The position numbers and the translations under genes are program-made. A DNA stretch of 64,000 bases from Okapia johnstoni (Eukaryota; Chordata; Mammalia; Artiodactyla; Giraffidae): positions 80,165,001 to 80,229,000 of the forward strand of contig CM044313.1 in the NCBI GenBank assembly GCA_024291935.2, in the 5' to 3' direction. Positions 11,263 through 23,252 of this stretch are shown here, one piece after another. Position 1 is the first letter of the stretch; the number at the start of each line of letters is the position of its first letter. Below the pieces are notes generated by a model that saw only the letters and a program-made list of their open reading frames with translations, searched no databases and had not been told where the DNA came from.

Positions 11263-12524
11263 ATGCTGACTATGCAAGCCAAGTGGCCACCGTGAGAGAG
11301 CACAGTGTATAGAAGCAGAGAGCATTCGATATCACCTGATGACTTGTGAGTACTAAATAATGTCCAAGAGATGTGTGATAATTCAGAAAGTCTAGGGTAA
11401 GAAACAAGTTGGAAGCCAATTAGTAAATCCATAATTGATTAAAGATTTTCCACAGTGTTGTCTCATAAAGGTCATCGGTAAAATTGTTTCAGAGACCACA
11501 CAGCTTTCCAAGCTGGCAGTTGTCAAATAAGACATACTATTAATGTCATGGAGGGATGTCCGGTATGAGTCCTTGGTGGTTAAGCTTTTGTTAGGGATCC
11601 ATTTCACACTACTGTGAATTCATGTCTTCATTATTAAACTATGTCATTAGGACACCTGCTGTTCCAAAGTCATCATCTTGAGATTTCCTGGACCATTCTT
11701 AGGAATGAGAAGCTGGTGTACAGAAATTAATATTTTTATATTGACCTAATTATCACAACAAGATACTTTTAAGCATGAAATGACTTTATGCCTTAGTGAT
11801 AAAATAATAAAGAAAAACTTGACTATCTAATAAAATATCTTTCTACATAGATTACGGATAATAGAGCTACATGGTCAGGTGGAAACTCTGATGTACTCTC
11901 CATCTATATTTGAAAAGGATCCACACTGTTCCTTGGGTCATTCAATTCTTCACTGTTCTTCCTGGAAGAAAAGTCTACAAAATTTAGTACCAGTTAGCTA
12001 CAACACTACTGAAGGAAATAATCCTTGGTAGGATACCTGTAATTGATTCTTGATTTCTCACCACCCACTGGAATTGGTTTCTTAGCCATCATTATATGAG
12101 GGGTTTTCAGTTAAGCACTTGAGAAAAAGAATTTGCTCTGCCTCTGCAATCATCCAGCACTTCATGAAGATCCTGCCTTCCAGGATTTGAGATGTGAGAT
12201 CCTTCTTCACTGGCACTCTTACTAAGATATGAACAAAGGACAAACTTGTGGGCTAATACTGAACTCCTGTGTCAACATTGTATATATCAAGTGAATAAAG
12301 GAAATGTCAAATTGGAACCTGTAGCATCACATTGTCAAATCTGCAGTGTATACAATTCATGATGTAGCCATAGCATCAATAAAACGAGCCTCCAAAATCC
12401 CAGGGCCACTTAATTCTGCCAATTATTTTTTCAGAAAGGACAGCCATTGTGCAGCCTTTTAATTGCTTCTCCTGGAATGAAATATTTCCATTATTTTCAG
12501 TTTAAACCATTATCTCATTTCCAT
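11263..12524. other. No gene seen; 1.26 kb unassigned
   Basis: AT-rich sequence with no recognised element and no open frame above 71 codons outside the BovB antisense frame. Confidence 0.5.
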
Positions 12525-13135
12525 TGTAATTTCTTTTTTTTTCTTTTTTTAAAATTAATTTTCATTGTAGTATGGTTGCTTTCCAACACTGTATTAATTT
12601 CTATTGTACAGCAAGATGAATCAGCCATACATATATGGCTCCCTTTTGAACTTCTTCCCCATTTAGGTCACCACAGTGCTTTAAGTAGAGTTCCCTGAGC
12701 TATACAGTATGTTCTCATTAGTCATCTCTTTTATGCATAGTGTCAATAGTGTATATGTGTAAATCTCAGTCTCCCAATTTCCCCCATCCTCTTTTCCCCC
12801 TTGGTGTCCATATGTTTGTTCTCTACATCTGTGTCTCTATTTCTGCTTTTCAAATAAGATCATCTATACCACTTTTCTAGCTTCCACATATATGCATTAA
12901 TATACAATATTTGTTTTTCTCTTTCTGACTTATTTCATTCTGTATAACATTCTCTAGGTCCATCCAGGTCGCTACAAATGACCTAGTTTCATTTTTCTAT
13001 GGCTGAGTAATATTGCATTCTGTATATGTACCACATCTTCTTTATCCATTCCTCTGTTGATGGACGTTTAGGTTGCTTCTGGGTCCTGGTTATTGTAAAC
13101 AGCACTGCTATAAACATTGGGGTTCATGTAATTTC
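12525..13135 (-). mobile_element. L1 3' end (antisense) with 9-bp target-site duplication
   Basis: Body 12534-13126 between tgtaatttc at 12525-12533 and 13127-13135. It starts with a T-rich tract (antisense poly-A), then tattgtacagcaagatgaat, ttctctacatctgtgtctct, gggtttaggttgc-like and cagcactgctataaacattg, ending where the L1 is 5'-truncated. Confidence 0.9.
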
Positions 13136-13344
13136 CTCTTATACTTACAGGCTTATTAAAAATAAATATTTAATTTACAGACATTTGAGGGTCTTCTATC
13201 TTAACTCCTAACTTAATTGATTCCTAACTTAATTCTATCACAATGGTTCTATATAGTACTTCTACATAGTAAGAAAGCAGTAAATATTTGATTCAGGCAT
13301 GAATGAAGAAAATTCTCAGAAACGTGAGGGCCAAAGAAACCAGA

Positions 13345-13572
13345 AATTTTAAAGATAGCCAATGGGAATTTGCTGTATGACTCAGGAAACTCAAACAGGG
13401 GCTCTGTATCAACCTAGAGGGGTGGAACGGAAAGGGAGATGGGAGGGAGTTTCAAAAGGAGGGGATATATGTATACCTATGGCTGATTCATACTGACATT
13501 TGACAGAAAATAGCAAAATTCTGTAAAAAATTATCCTTCAATAAAAAATAAACTAACTTAAAAAAAAGATTT
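13345..13572 (+). mobile_element. L1 3' UTR (sense), short copy
   Basis: Artiodactyl-type L1 3' UTR: ctctgtatcaacctagaggg, ggagggagtttcaaaaggag, tatgtatacctatggctgat, ttatccttcaataaaaaata, then an A-rich end at about 13568. It is a separate insertion from the antisense L1 just upstream because both contain the 3' terminus. Confidence 0.85.
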
Positions 13573-14255
13573 GGAAACTCTGGTATTTGAAAAGTATTAG
13601 GAAATTAATATAAACCTGCTCTGACATTATAATGGATATCTGTGATTCAATCTACATGTAAGATTTCAGGAATACATATGCTTCATGTAGGCAAATACAT
13701 CCCCAGGTTGCATTTGCCATGTTTCTGACCCTTTGCCTTGCAAATTCCACTCTGATAGTGAAACCTTGAACAGAACTAAAAGGAGGCACAGCCTTACTCC
13801 TTCAGCTCATATTCATGTTCACAGAAGCCCTTCTCTTATGTGGCCTCAAGCACAGTTCACTTAGTCTTCATCTCACATCCTGGTTCCTCCTTAGGAAGTG
13901 GTATTTGTCTGGATCTGTTGAGTTCCCATCTTTGGGCAAAACAGATTCCACATCACTCTGGCAGGCTTTCCAGAAGGCTCAAGACTTTCCTGCCTGGGCA
14001 GTGCAAATAAGTCCAGGGACTCCTAGCTGCAGAGGAAGGTCTAATCCAACAAGACCCACTGGTAGAAAATATAAACATGGTCACTTAAGGTGTCCATTGA
14101 GATAACATCTTGCACCCTCTTTACCTTCACATGGCTATAAGTCTTAAAAACAGTCATGTCAGTTCCCAGCTGTCAAGCTGGAAGTGGGGTAAAGGAAGTG
14201 GTCCGGTGTACCCACAGACTAGGCACAGAGAAGTGGAACCTGAATCCTGTCCTAC
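13573..14255. other. No gene seen; unassigned sequence
   Basis: Contains a 96-codon frame (13815-14105) rich in Ser/Leu with no family resemblance. No splice or promoter context supports it. Confidence 0.45.
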
Positions 14256-14395
14256 AGTCAGTGTTAATGTGCTGCTCACCTTGGGCACATCACTCCCCTC
14301 TCTGGGCTCCCTTTCAACATCTGGCATAGACAACATCTGGACCACTCACCTCTGAGATCCCTCTCAGCTCTGAGCAGCTTTGATTTGAGGAGCAT
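14256..14395 (+). mobile_element. MIR-family SINE fragment
   Basis: 'accttgggcacatcactccc', 'tctctgggctccctttc' and the 3' 'agatccctctcagctctgag' follow the order of the MIR central domain and a MIR3-like 3' end. Confidence 0.6.
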
Positions 14396-15894
14396 TGTCT
14401 TCTGAAACTTCAGTCCCAGTCAGGAATTTCCTCAAAAGGTTGAATGTATCATTATGTACTTAGTATTCTCACAGAGTTTCATAAGACAAGCATCCAGTGA
14501 AATTCATTTTTATGCTGCTTTCATATTCCTGCTTATTTTGAGTGGAACAACCCTGTATACACTTGCTCAATACATGGAGGAAAGTAGGAGGGTAAATGAA
14601 CCTAGAGGCCAACAGGCTCCTTTGGTTGCAGACAAGGTTGGGGCCAATGAATGTGGCTATTTAAGCTTTGTGGTTGGTTTGGGGATGGAGGGCCTAAGCT
14701 TGAATTTGAGATCTGTTGTGATCTACCAGACATGTCAAATGAGGTTGAGGTTTATCAAACACCGATGCTGTGATAGATTTTGTTTTGTACTGCATTTAAG
14801 TTGTAACTGAAATTTTTTTTTTTAACCGCAATCACTAACAAGCCTTTGTTTTGGGGAAGTTTAAGAGATTGGATCAGTGTTAGAATTAGATGCCCAGAAT
14901 TTTTCTTTATACAGAAGACTCACTGGGTGAGCGACAGCCATTTATTGTGACCATTCATCTCATCCACAGAAGAATATGATTCGGTGCTAACCACAGTGGC
15001 TCAAGGGCTATAAAGCCTTGGAAAATTGGCTTTAGAAAGTAGTATCTGGCAAACATCAGGCTTTCCCTTTCTCACAAGACTTTTGGAGCAGAACAAGGGT
15101 CAACAGTGTTTAAAGACTTCCAAGGAAAAGAATCTGTCACTCGCACAGCTGCCCTCTGTGCCAGCTGGATTTTCCAGCATGGATCTGGGCTGGCAGGGAC
15201 ACTGGTTCTAGTGAAATCTTCTTTAGCCAATTCGAAAGGACAGTCAAGGCATTTTATCCAGATAACCCCACATCAGCTACTCGCTTTAGAAACTAAAAGG
15301 AGCTTGCCTGTTGCAGCAAGGAGCTTCCCCGATGAGACAGATTTAATGTATCTTCTATGACTCACAGCACAAGCAGATATTTTCAGGACAAAGCATTTGG
15401 CAAGCTGGAAACCATTCAGCTAGTTCCTTCAATTTTCTCCTTCACTTTGCTTCCGTGATAACAGCCACGGTTTTGAAAATAAAGTCCTGTGGGTAGAGTT
15501 GTGAAGTTTAGGCCTCAGAATGCCTCTTAAGGATGCAGGACTGCCTTCTTTTGTAGAATGATGGTCATGCAGAGGTCCCTTCCCGAGCACTGATCTGTGG
15601 CCGTGATGAATGGGCATCTAAGCAGTCCAGTCCAGCCCTTTGCAACCGTCATCAGGCCTTCATGGGAGCAAATAAGTTTAGAGCTGGGATCAGCTCAGTC
15701 ATAAGTGATGGGGGGGGGGGGGGAAACAGGCCCTCCATGAGTTCAGGATTACACAGGTAGATGGTCATGAAGCCAGGAGGGGAATTCTGTTGCTCTTTTG
15801 CTGTGTCATTGTGCCTGTCTTCTGCTGGCAAAGGAGAGCAATATAACCCATAGCCGTGAAAGAGAGATCTTTGTAAAGAGGGGTAGGCAAACAA
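14396..15894. other. No gene seen; 1.5 kb unassigned
   Basis: Contains short frames (118 codons at 14454-14810, 84 at 15106-15360) without known motifs, and the G14 tract listed separately. No transposon is recognised with confidence. At 15618-15645 there is a weak BovB-like scrap (cagtccagtccagccctttg). Confidence 0.45.
15710..15723 (+). repeat. G14 homopolymer
   Basis: Fourteen consecutive G. Length is probably polymorphic and sensitive to sequencing error. Confidence 0.9.
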
Positions 15895-16190
15895 TTTTCA
15901 TAATGGGCCAGAGAGTAAACTTTTGGGTTTTGCATTTGTCACATTGCAAAAGGCAATGACAAAACTCTGTCATTGTGGCATAAAGCAGCCATGGACAGTA
16001 TGTAACAAAACAGGCGTGGCTGTGTTCTCAGAAAACTTTATTAATGAATGCTGAAATATGACCTCGATATCCTTTTCACATATTCCAAAATATGATTCAT
16101 GATTTCATTTTGGAGTTTTTCCACCTATTTAAAGATGTGAAAGCATTCTTAGATCACGGTGGGCTGAAATTGGCCCAAGGGCAGTGCTCG
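15895..16190 (+). mobile_element. Non-autonomous hAT-like DNA transposon relic
   Basis: Same family as 33095-33316 and 59960-60165 (both opposite strand): 'gggccagagagtaaacttt', 'ggcgtggctgtgttctcag' then 'aactttattaatgaatgct'. The better-preserved 33 kb copy has CAGNGGTTGGCAAA-type ends, consistent with hAT termini. I do not assign the subfamily name. Confidence 0.7.
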
Positions 16191-16568
16191 GCTATCTGTA
16201 CTGTACAGTAAAACATGCCAGCCCAGGAGAGAACCTACATCCTGGGTAGTAGTCATCCTCTGTCTCCCTCCCACACCCCAGAATCTCAGATCCCACTCAC
16301 TTTTCCTCTGTTTGGGTGCTGTCACTTTAGACACTGAAGTGAGGTCACTTTTGCGTTTCGTCTCTCAAGTGCCTTATTTAATAAAAGTCACTGTAGGTAA
16401 GACCAAAGTCACAGGGCTGACTTAGAAGCAGGACTGAGGGGAAGAATTCCTTCTGACCCAGACCCAGCCACAAATGCCAGATACAAATGCCAAATCCTCA
16501 ATGGTCATTGGTGACTTGGGTTGCACTGAATAACACAGAGCAAAAGAGAATTTGAATCTTGCTTGTTA

Positions 16569-16717
16569 GCATGACTTTCCAGGTGGCTCAGTGGTAAAGA
16601 CTCCGCCTGCCAATGCAGGAAACACAAGAGACCAAGGATTGATCCCTGGGTCAGGAAGATCCTCTGTGGAAGGAAATGTCAACCCAATCCAGTATTCTTA
16701 CCTGAAAAATCTCATGA
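16569..16717 (+). mobile_element. Bov-tA SINE, 3' half missing
   Basis: 5' part is present (tttccaggtggctcagtgg, ccctgggtcaggaagatcc, cagtattcttacctgaaaaa) but the match stops at about 16717, before the usual gagcctgg and gtcgcaaagagtcgg blocks. Loss of the 3' rather than the 5' end points to a later deletion. Confidence 0.88.
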
Positions 16718-17066
16718 ACCCTGCTTGAGTCATATGCTAACCTTTGGGCTTACCCATGAGTTGAAGAGGCAGGTGACTGGCTTGCATGGACTACATGTGC
16801 ACCTGTTCAGTCTTTCTAGAATCATGTGGAGTGAGCAGGAGGAAGTTCTGAAAATGAAAGAATGTGGGAGAGACACAAAACTGAAAGTTGTACACTATGC
16901 TAGTAAATTACTCTATATTTAGTAAGAGTGTGGTTTTTGTCAACAGTGGGCAAATCAGAAGACCCTGAGGCAGCTTGCGTGAGAAGCAGCCCCACTGAGG
17001 CATCTGTAATTTTCCCATGATATCTCAGCCCACAGTCCACATGAGAATGAAATGCTCATGTTTTTG

Positions 17067-17168
17067 TTGCTCAGTTGCTAAGTCATGTCTGACTCTTTGC
17101 AACCCCATCCTCCTCTGTCTTCCAGAGTTTGCTCAAACTCACGTCCATTGAGTGGCGATGCTATCACC
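17067..17168 (-). mobile_element. BovB 3' tail fragment (antisense)
   Basis: Antisense BovB terminus: ttgctcagttgctaagtcat, ctctttgcaacccc, then ccagagtttgctcaaactca and ccattgagtggcgatgc. Internal deletion after 'cccca'. Confidence 0.8.
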
Positions 17169-17310
17169 AAAATGTTCATAGTCCTAACTAAATGAAAACA
17201 GATATGAATAAACCTAACGCTGGGAAAAATAGCGCTGAAGTCCTCTTTTTCCTCCAATTTCTGCCTTTGTTCTGAAGTGCAGGCTGTTTTATGGACAACT
17301 GATAATTGCT

Positions 17311-17390
17311 CTTGTTGTTGTCCAGTTGCTCAGTCATGTCTGACTCTTTGCCACCCCATGAACTGCAGCACGTCAGGCTCCTCCGTCCTA
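17311..17390 (-). mobile_element. BovB 3' tail fragment (antisense)
   Basis: About 80 bases of antisense BovB terminus: ttgttgttgtccagttgctc, ccccatgaactgcagcacgt. It lies only 150 bp from the previous fragment, in the same orientation. Confidence 0.75.
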
Positions 17391-17734
17391 ATTGTCTACT
17401 CCCACCCTAAATCACTGTGTAAGTCATCCATCATGAACGCATCTGACTAATGGAAAATATGATTCTCCTTCCAGATATTTTCAGTCCAAGCACCTTGTTT
17501 ATGTGAATTTTCCCCAACAAATATATATCATCACTACCTTGGCCTGGCTAAACAAAGAAAATAAATAAATTCAAATTTCTAAAAAAAAAAGGTGCTTACC
17601 ATTTTCAAGTTCTCTTGTCAATTCAGTGCTGTCTTAGGTTTAAAGAGTCAGCCAGCCAGGCAAATGGGATAGAAATCCTTGTATCACACATCCTCTAAAT
17701 CTGTTTGGATTTTGGCCTATCCAAAGGCAATATG

Positions 17735-17942
17735 GTGGAAACAACATGGGCTTTGGAGGTGGAGAGACCTGTGATCAAATTCTAGCTCTCCTATTCGGAA
17801 GCTGTGTGACTTCAGGGAAGTTATTTCAACCCTCTAAGACTGTACTGTAAAATGGAGATACTAATAGGGTTTATTATAGTAGGCCCACAGGATTAGTTAG
17901 ATTTAAATGACATAATTCATGTAAATGATATGTGTTTAATAG
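17735..17942 (+). mobile_element. MIR SINE
   Basis: Well-ordered MIR: tttggaggtggagagacctg, tctagctctcctattcggaa, gctgtgtgacttcagggaag, gtaaaatggagatactaata, attagttagatttaaatgac. Confidence 0.85.
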
Positions 17943-18300
17943 AGGATAGCCATCAACCATTCATTCATTCAATGAATGTTTGAGAGTGTCTATCGCCTGG
18001 AGAAGGGATTGGCAACCACTCCAGTATTCTTCCCTGGGAAATTCCATGGACAGAGGAGCCTGGTGGACTACAGTTGCAAAGAGTTGGACAGGACTGAGCA
18101 ATTAACACTTCCACTTTTGACCATATGCTAAGGGTTATTCTTGGCATTAGGGAAATAGCAATGAACAAAACAGAAAATAACTCCTGCCCTCAATGGGGCT
18201 TACAAGCTCTGTGTAGGAGATGAACTGAATAAATAGCATGTCAGATGGTGATAAGCGCTAAGGAGAGAAATAAAAAGAAGAGTGGAGTGATGTGGAGTGT
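17943..18300 (-). mobile_element. L2 3' end (antisense), split by a SINE
   Basis: Antisense L2: ccattcattcattcaatgaa, then (after the Bov-tA) 'gaacaaaacagaaaataact', 'ctgccctcaatggggcttac' and 'gtcagatggtgataagcgct'. The SINE at 17998-18117 splits it. Confidence 0.75.
17998..18117 (+). mobile_element. 5'-truncated Bov-tA inside L2
   Basis: Lacks the tRNA-like half and starts at cctggagaagggattggcaa. The 3' half is present to ggacaggactgagcaattaa. Younger than the L2 that hosts it. Confidence 0.88.
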
Positions 18301-18891
18301 CCATGGGAGGGGAAGCAATTACAGAAAAAGTAGTCATGGAGAGTCAGAAATGCCCCTAATATTTGCAGGGTTTGGGGGAAAGTACAAATGAAGGTCTTCA
18401 TGTCAAACGTCCAAATATTTCATAATCTCTGAAATCAAATATGGACCATCCTCTACGTTAACCATAAATATTCATTCATTACTCTGACAGCCAGCACTGG
18501 AAGCTCAAATAATTTAAGGTGTAGAAACTCTTGCAGATCATGAAAAGAATGTCACAACCATTTCCGTGCCTAAATACTTCATGACACGTTTTCAGTTTTA
18601 TATAGTTATTCAGTCTCACACTGTCCTTTCTCTAACTCATTTTAAAAATGTTTTTCTTTATCCACTGCCATCATTGCAAAGCATTCACGGTTGTGTCCTT
18701 CCAATACAAAGAAATAGTACTCTCAGCAGGGACACTTTTTTTTTTTTTTAACTGTTTTCTCAATGGTCATGATGGATTTACACTCTCTTGTCTGATTCAC
18801 GTTGTAATCAATTTCACTCATTTGTGAAACTAAGTGAGGTGTTTGACCAGGAAACACAGTAAAGCTAATTTGTGAGACAATAACCAATTGA
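18301..18891. other. No gene seen; unassigned sequence
   Basis: Holds a T13 run at about 18737-18749 and no open frame above 77 codons. No element recognised. Confidence 0.5.
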
Positions 18892-19092
18892 GCTGGTGGC
18901 ACTAGTGGTAAAGAACTCTCCTGCCAATGCAGGAGACATAAGAGGAGAGGGCTCAATCCCTGGGTTGGGAAGATCCCCTGGAGAAGGGGCTAGCAACCCA
19001 TTCCAGTATTCTTGCCTGGACAATTCTATGGACAGAGGAGTCTGGAAGGATACAGTCCATGGGGTCACAAAGAGTCAGACCTGACTGAAGTG
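18892..19092 (+). mobile_element. Bov-tA SINE
   Basis: Near full length, starting in gagctggtggcactagtgg and ending at cagacctgactgaagtgaca. B box region 'gctcaatccctgggttggga' is intact. No target duplication found. Confidence 0.92.
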
Positions 19093-19360
19093 ACATTCAA
19101 AAGCAGTCAATGGCTTCCCATCTCGCACAAAGTAGAAATCAAAGCTGCTATAATGACCTATAAGACTCCTTAAGATCTGGCCTCTAGGTATGTCTGAAAT
19201 CGCCTCCTTCTATTCACCACTCCTCCACTTGTGCCACTGCAGTCACTCTGGTCCCTTTGACGCTCCTGGAGCATACCACGCACGCACCTACTTCAGGGTT
19301 CCTGCACTTGCCATTTCTGTTGACTGCACACTCCTTCCTCAAATATATCTTCATGGTTTA
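19093..19360. mobile_element. Old interspersed repeat, family not assigned
   Basis: Resembles a widespread mammalian repeat by the ordered blocks 'caatggcttcccatctcgc', 'gacctataagactccttaag', 'gatctggcctctagg' and 'ctgcacttgccatttctgtt'. I cannot name the family from memory with confidence. Confidence 0.45.
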
Positions 19361-19371
19361 CTCTCTCAATT

Positions 19372-19382
19372 GGGGGGGGGGG
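19372..19382 (+). repeat. G11 homopolymer
   Basis: Eleven consecutive G, about 20 bases before the Bov-A2 element. Confidence 0.9.
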
Positions 19383-19403
19383 ATGTCTTTGCCCTAAATT
19401 ACT

Positions 19404-19677
19404 GTGTGTCAGTGACTTCTTCAGTTGTGTCCCACTCTGTGCGACCCCATAGATGGCAGCCCACCAGGCTCCCCCGTCCCTGGGATTATTCTCCAGGCAA
19501 GAACACTGAAGTGGGTTGCCATTTCCTTCTCCAATGCAGGAAAGTGAAAAGTGAAAGTGAAGTTGCTCAGTCGTGTCCAACTCTTCGCGACCCCATGGAC
19601 TGCAGCCCACCAGGCTCCTCCATCCATGGGATTTTCCAGGCAAGAGCCCTGGAGTGGGTTGCCATTGCCTTCTCCGT
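19404..19677 (-). mobile_element. Bov-A2 dimeric SINE (antisense)
   Basis: Two Bov-A units joined by the linker aagtgaaaagtgaaagtgaa (about 19542-19561). Unit one: gcgaccccatagatggcagc, caggctcccccgtccctggg. Unit two: gaccccatggactgcagcc, ctccatccatgggattttcc. Frames of 163, 116, 103 and 102 codons overlap it on both strands and are SINE artefacts. Confidence 0.95.
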
Positions 19678-20655
19678 ATGAGCCTTCTATCTGGAAGCTA
19701 TTCATTGCATTTGATATAGAAAATATCTTCACATATATATTTTATTTGATCCTAAATGTTAAAATCCAGTGTTGGCGAACTACAGTAATTTGTCAACAAA
19801 TCCTTAGGGATCTGAGAAAGTTACCAAGCCTAGTGAAAGGAGTCATCAAGTCCGTGTGATTGATTTTGAAATCTATCAGCAGGGCTGTCTCTGGAGGCCA
19901 GGAACCTCATGATCAGCAGACTTAGTAAATAAAGCAACCTATGCTGGCACCAGGGATTTGGATACTATTGCAGATGTAACCAAATGTGTAACCATTGTCC
20001 TTGGGTCCAGATGATGACACAGGGACAAGGCAGCTGACTTCCCATAGTACTGGAGAAATAATGATGTGTATGTGTGTGAATCTGTGTGTGTGATGGGGTA
20101 AAGGGATAGGGAGTGGGAGGGACAGCTGACAGAGAGACGAGGAAAAAATGGGGAAAATAAATACAATTGTAAAAACAGCAACCCACCTTGAGCAAATCAA
20201 AGAATTTCTTAGAATGCAATCCTGGCTCTGTATGACTAATTGGGTTGCAAATCACTTCCTCCCTCTTTTTGTTATATAATAACAATCATTTTAGTGTTAT
20301 TGCTGAAAACCCAGAAGGGATCATGGCTTACTGGCTACTTTTGCTTATGGCTTTTGTGTGGAATAAATCCTGACACATGGAGACCTATATTTCTGGCCCA
20401 CAGACCTGAACCAGTCAGATTTGAGACTGGTCACTACAATAGCTTTTTGAGAGAGGAGGTCCCAGATGAATTTGCCTTGGCAACACAGTGAAAAGGGCAG
20501 AACAAGAGGACAGTCTACACCTTGGCCTAAATTCAAACGGCAGCTCTCTCAGCAAACCACCAAGAAGCAAACTGACTGCTGGATTTTGTAATCCAAGGGT
20601 TTACAAAACACTTTTTTGTTGGAGAGGTTGCTGTTAATTATCTTTCTTACTAAAA
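19678..20655. other. No gene seen; unassigned, with a GT-rich patch
   Basis: 20066-20095 contains short (GT)n. Frames of 80-106 codons on the minus strand (19922-20285) overlap in three phases through the same low-complexity CA/TC-rich sequence, which argues against coding. Confidence 0.5.
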
Positions 20656-20895
20656 TATGACAATAATAACTACCCTTTACTAAATGATCACAATATACCA
20701 GGCATTTTATTTTATATACGTGATTTTCTGTCCTCAAAATAACCCTTCATGATGGACATTATTATCCCCATAGTAAAATACAGAAATTGAGACATGGAAA
20801 AGTTACGTGCTCAAATTCAAACAGCAAGTTACAGAGGAGCTGTAGTTTAATTCCAGGTCTTGTGAATGGCAAGCCCTATGGCCTTTCCAATCCTC
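20656..20895 (-). mobile_element. MIR SINE (antisense)
   Basis: Antisense MIR order: ctttactaaatgatcacaat, taccaggcattttatttta, ttattatccccatagtaaaa, attgagacatggaaaagtta, ttacagaggagctgtagttt. Confidence 0.8.
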
Positions 20896-21207
20896 TAGCT
20901 TGCCTCTGTTAAACTGTGTGATACTTTGTGAATATGTACATGGCCCTACATCCTCTCTCCATTCTTCCCATCCTGTTGCTCTGAGTGAGACATGAATGAT
21001 ATGAAGTCGTCATGTGTATCAATGTCATCTATGTGTAGTTGGTTCCTTGCTCTGTATTGCTCCTTTGTTGGAATATTTATTTTGCCTTCTCTACAAACTA
21101 CCAATGTACAGTTTATATTTTATCTGGAACACATAGCTCCCAACATGTTATGAATAATGAAAATCAGCCCATGAAGTTTAATTAAGAAGCTATGGAAGAG
21201 ACCTTTG

Positions 21208-21784
21208 TTGTTGTTCAGTCACCAAGTCATGTCCAACTCCTTGCAACCCCATGGACTGCAGCACGCCAGGCTTCCCTGTCTTTCCCCATCTCCTGGAGCT
21301 TGCTCAAACTCATGTCCATTGAGTCAGTGGTGCCATCCAACTTTCTTGTCCTCTGTTGTTCTGTTCTCCTCCTGCCTGCAATCTTTCCCAGTAACAGGGT
21401 CCTTTCTAATGAGTCAGCTCTTCTCACCAGGTGGCCAGAGTATTAAAGCTTCAGCATCAGCATCAGTCCTTCCAGTGAATGCTCAGGACTGATTTCCTTT
21501 AGGATTGACTGGTTTGATTTACTTGCAGTCCAAGAGACTCTCAAGAATATTCTCCAATACAATTCAAAAGCATCAGTTCTTCAGCGTTCAGCCTTCCTTA
21601 TGGTCCAACTCTCACATCCATACACGACTACTGGAAAAACCTTAGTTTTGACTCTATGGACCTTTGTCGGCAAAGTAATGTCTTTGCTTTTTAATATGCT
21701 GTCTAGGTTTGTCATAAGTTTTCTTCCAAGGAGCAAGTATCTTTTAATTTCATGGCTGCAGTCACCATCTGCAGTGATTTTGGA
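21208..21784 (-). mobile_element. 5'-truncated BovB (antisense)
   Basis: Starts with the AAC-type tail read in reverse (ttgttgttgttcagtc) and ends in gcagtgattttgga. The truncation point is about ten bases past the short CTGCAG inverted repeat of BovB. A 103-codon sense frame (minus strand, 21581-21892) is an ORF2 C-terminal piece. Confidence 0.94.
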
Positions 21785-23252
21785 AAAGCGTGTTAGATGG
21801 GAGATATTATGGGCCATCTTAATCATCTTTGGAATATCCCAGCTGCTACGCATTGGCTTACAAAAACAAGGGTTTACTTCTTGCTCCAACAAAGTCTTCT
21901 GTGGATCCAGGCAGTTCTCCAGAGATGTCTTCCTGTTGACTTAGCCTTCCAACCTGCTGCTTCAATTCTTGCGGCCTCTCCATAACAGCTCATGATTTCA
22001 CTGCTTCAGGGTAAGAGCAGCATAAAGCATCACACACCAGCTCTTAGATACAACCACCTGGAAGGGACAGAAGTCACTTCTACTGTCATTTCATGGCCCT
22101 CATGGCCATGCCTAAATTCAGGGGAGCAAGCAAGGGTGGCCTTCCTGTGTCCCCAGAAAGAAAAGAGAGCTAGAAATATTGTAAGTGGCAATAGTGTTTG
22201 TTACAGCCTCAAAGATATTGCCTGAGTGGTGAAACCTTGTGATTCTATTCTGTGCAGGTTTTTGTTAAATCATTTCATTCATCCCTCCATCCATCTAACA
22301 AATATGTTTTAGATGCCTACTACACACAATACATCAGTAGCTAGTTCCTGGAGGGAAGTCAACTGCCCCCCAAAAGCATGTAATTTTACTTCAGAAAAAC
22401 AACGGAAATTTCAGTTGCTTTGTCATTGACTTCTATGGAGGTGAAGGGATGTCTCTTTCAGATCCTACACTATCCTTTCCTCTCAGAGGCATATGAAAAT
22501 AAAGCTTCTTTCTCCTACCTCCCACATTGGTGATTTTATCATTTTCATACTATTGTAGTCAGAGCCCTTTTCAATATTCATCCTGTATTTCCCCCTTTGC
22601 AGGCTTTAATTTCATAACAGGCTACTGAGGGTGTAGCTGTATTTCCAGAAAATGCAGATGGTGACTATTAACCAGATCCTGCCATGGCAATAAACTGTAT
22701 GATAAATGGCTTAAATCCAGTTTGGAGTTATCACACATCATTAGTCAGACAGCATCATTCCATTTGTTGTTGTTTTAGAAGAGATTTACATTTCAGGGCT
22801 GTAAACAATGGATAAGTCTGGCCAGAAGTCCCCTGCCTTCCAAATGCAGAGATCATAAGCTACGTTTCAACAATGAAAGGAACATAAAACAGCCGAGCTC
22901 TGTTTGGGGCCAGCTTGTCCTCAGTTAGAAAGTGTGTGTTTTTAATGGAAAACTCTAGAACAGTCCTCCCGCTCTGGAAAAACTTAAGAGGAAGAAATGA
23001 ACTCTGTGATAGATTGAAACAAGAATATTGTGTTTTTGCCTCAATGACTGTCTTCCTGAGTGACTTTGGGTTGGTAGAAAATACTCTGAAACTTGGTTGA
23101 TCCATACAGCAAAGCATACTATAGAATTTCACACTAAAATTTTCTAATTTTTTGAGAACTTAGGAAAGGTCTAATTTAAAAGCAAATAATATGAATTATA
23201 AACAATGAAAATGATTAGAGCTGCACATTAAAAATACTTTCAAGATCTGTTT
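21785..23252. other. No gene seen; 1.47 kb, small L2 scrap
   Basis: 22262-22330 (catttcattcatccctccat, then tagatgcctactacacaca) looks like antisense L2. 21990-22200 contains blocks (gtcatttcatggccctcat, gagcaagcaagggtggcctt) that look like an old repeat I cannot name. Elsewhere nothing is recognised. Frames are at most 114 codons and start in the BovB. Confidence 0.45.

Noticed and set aside
10773..11432. 219-codon minus-strand frame as a protein
   Set aside because: Most of it is the antisense of BovB ORF2 and the rest is flanking DNA. The same antisense peptide recurs in other BovB copies.
15710..15723. G14, G11 (19372) and C11 (57710) runs as G-quadruplex sites
   Set aside because: Single homopolymer runs without separated G-tracts. 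More likely length-variable or error-prone sites.
19190..19732. Frames of 163, 116 and 103 codons on both strands
   Set aside because: Translation of the Bov-A2 SINE (WRIPWTEEPG-like, GNPLQ-type strings), which recurs at every Bov-tA/Bov-A locus here.
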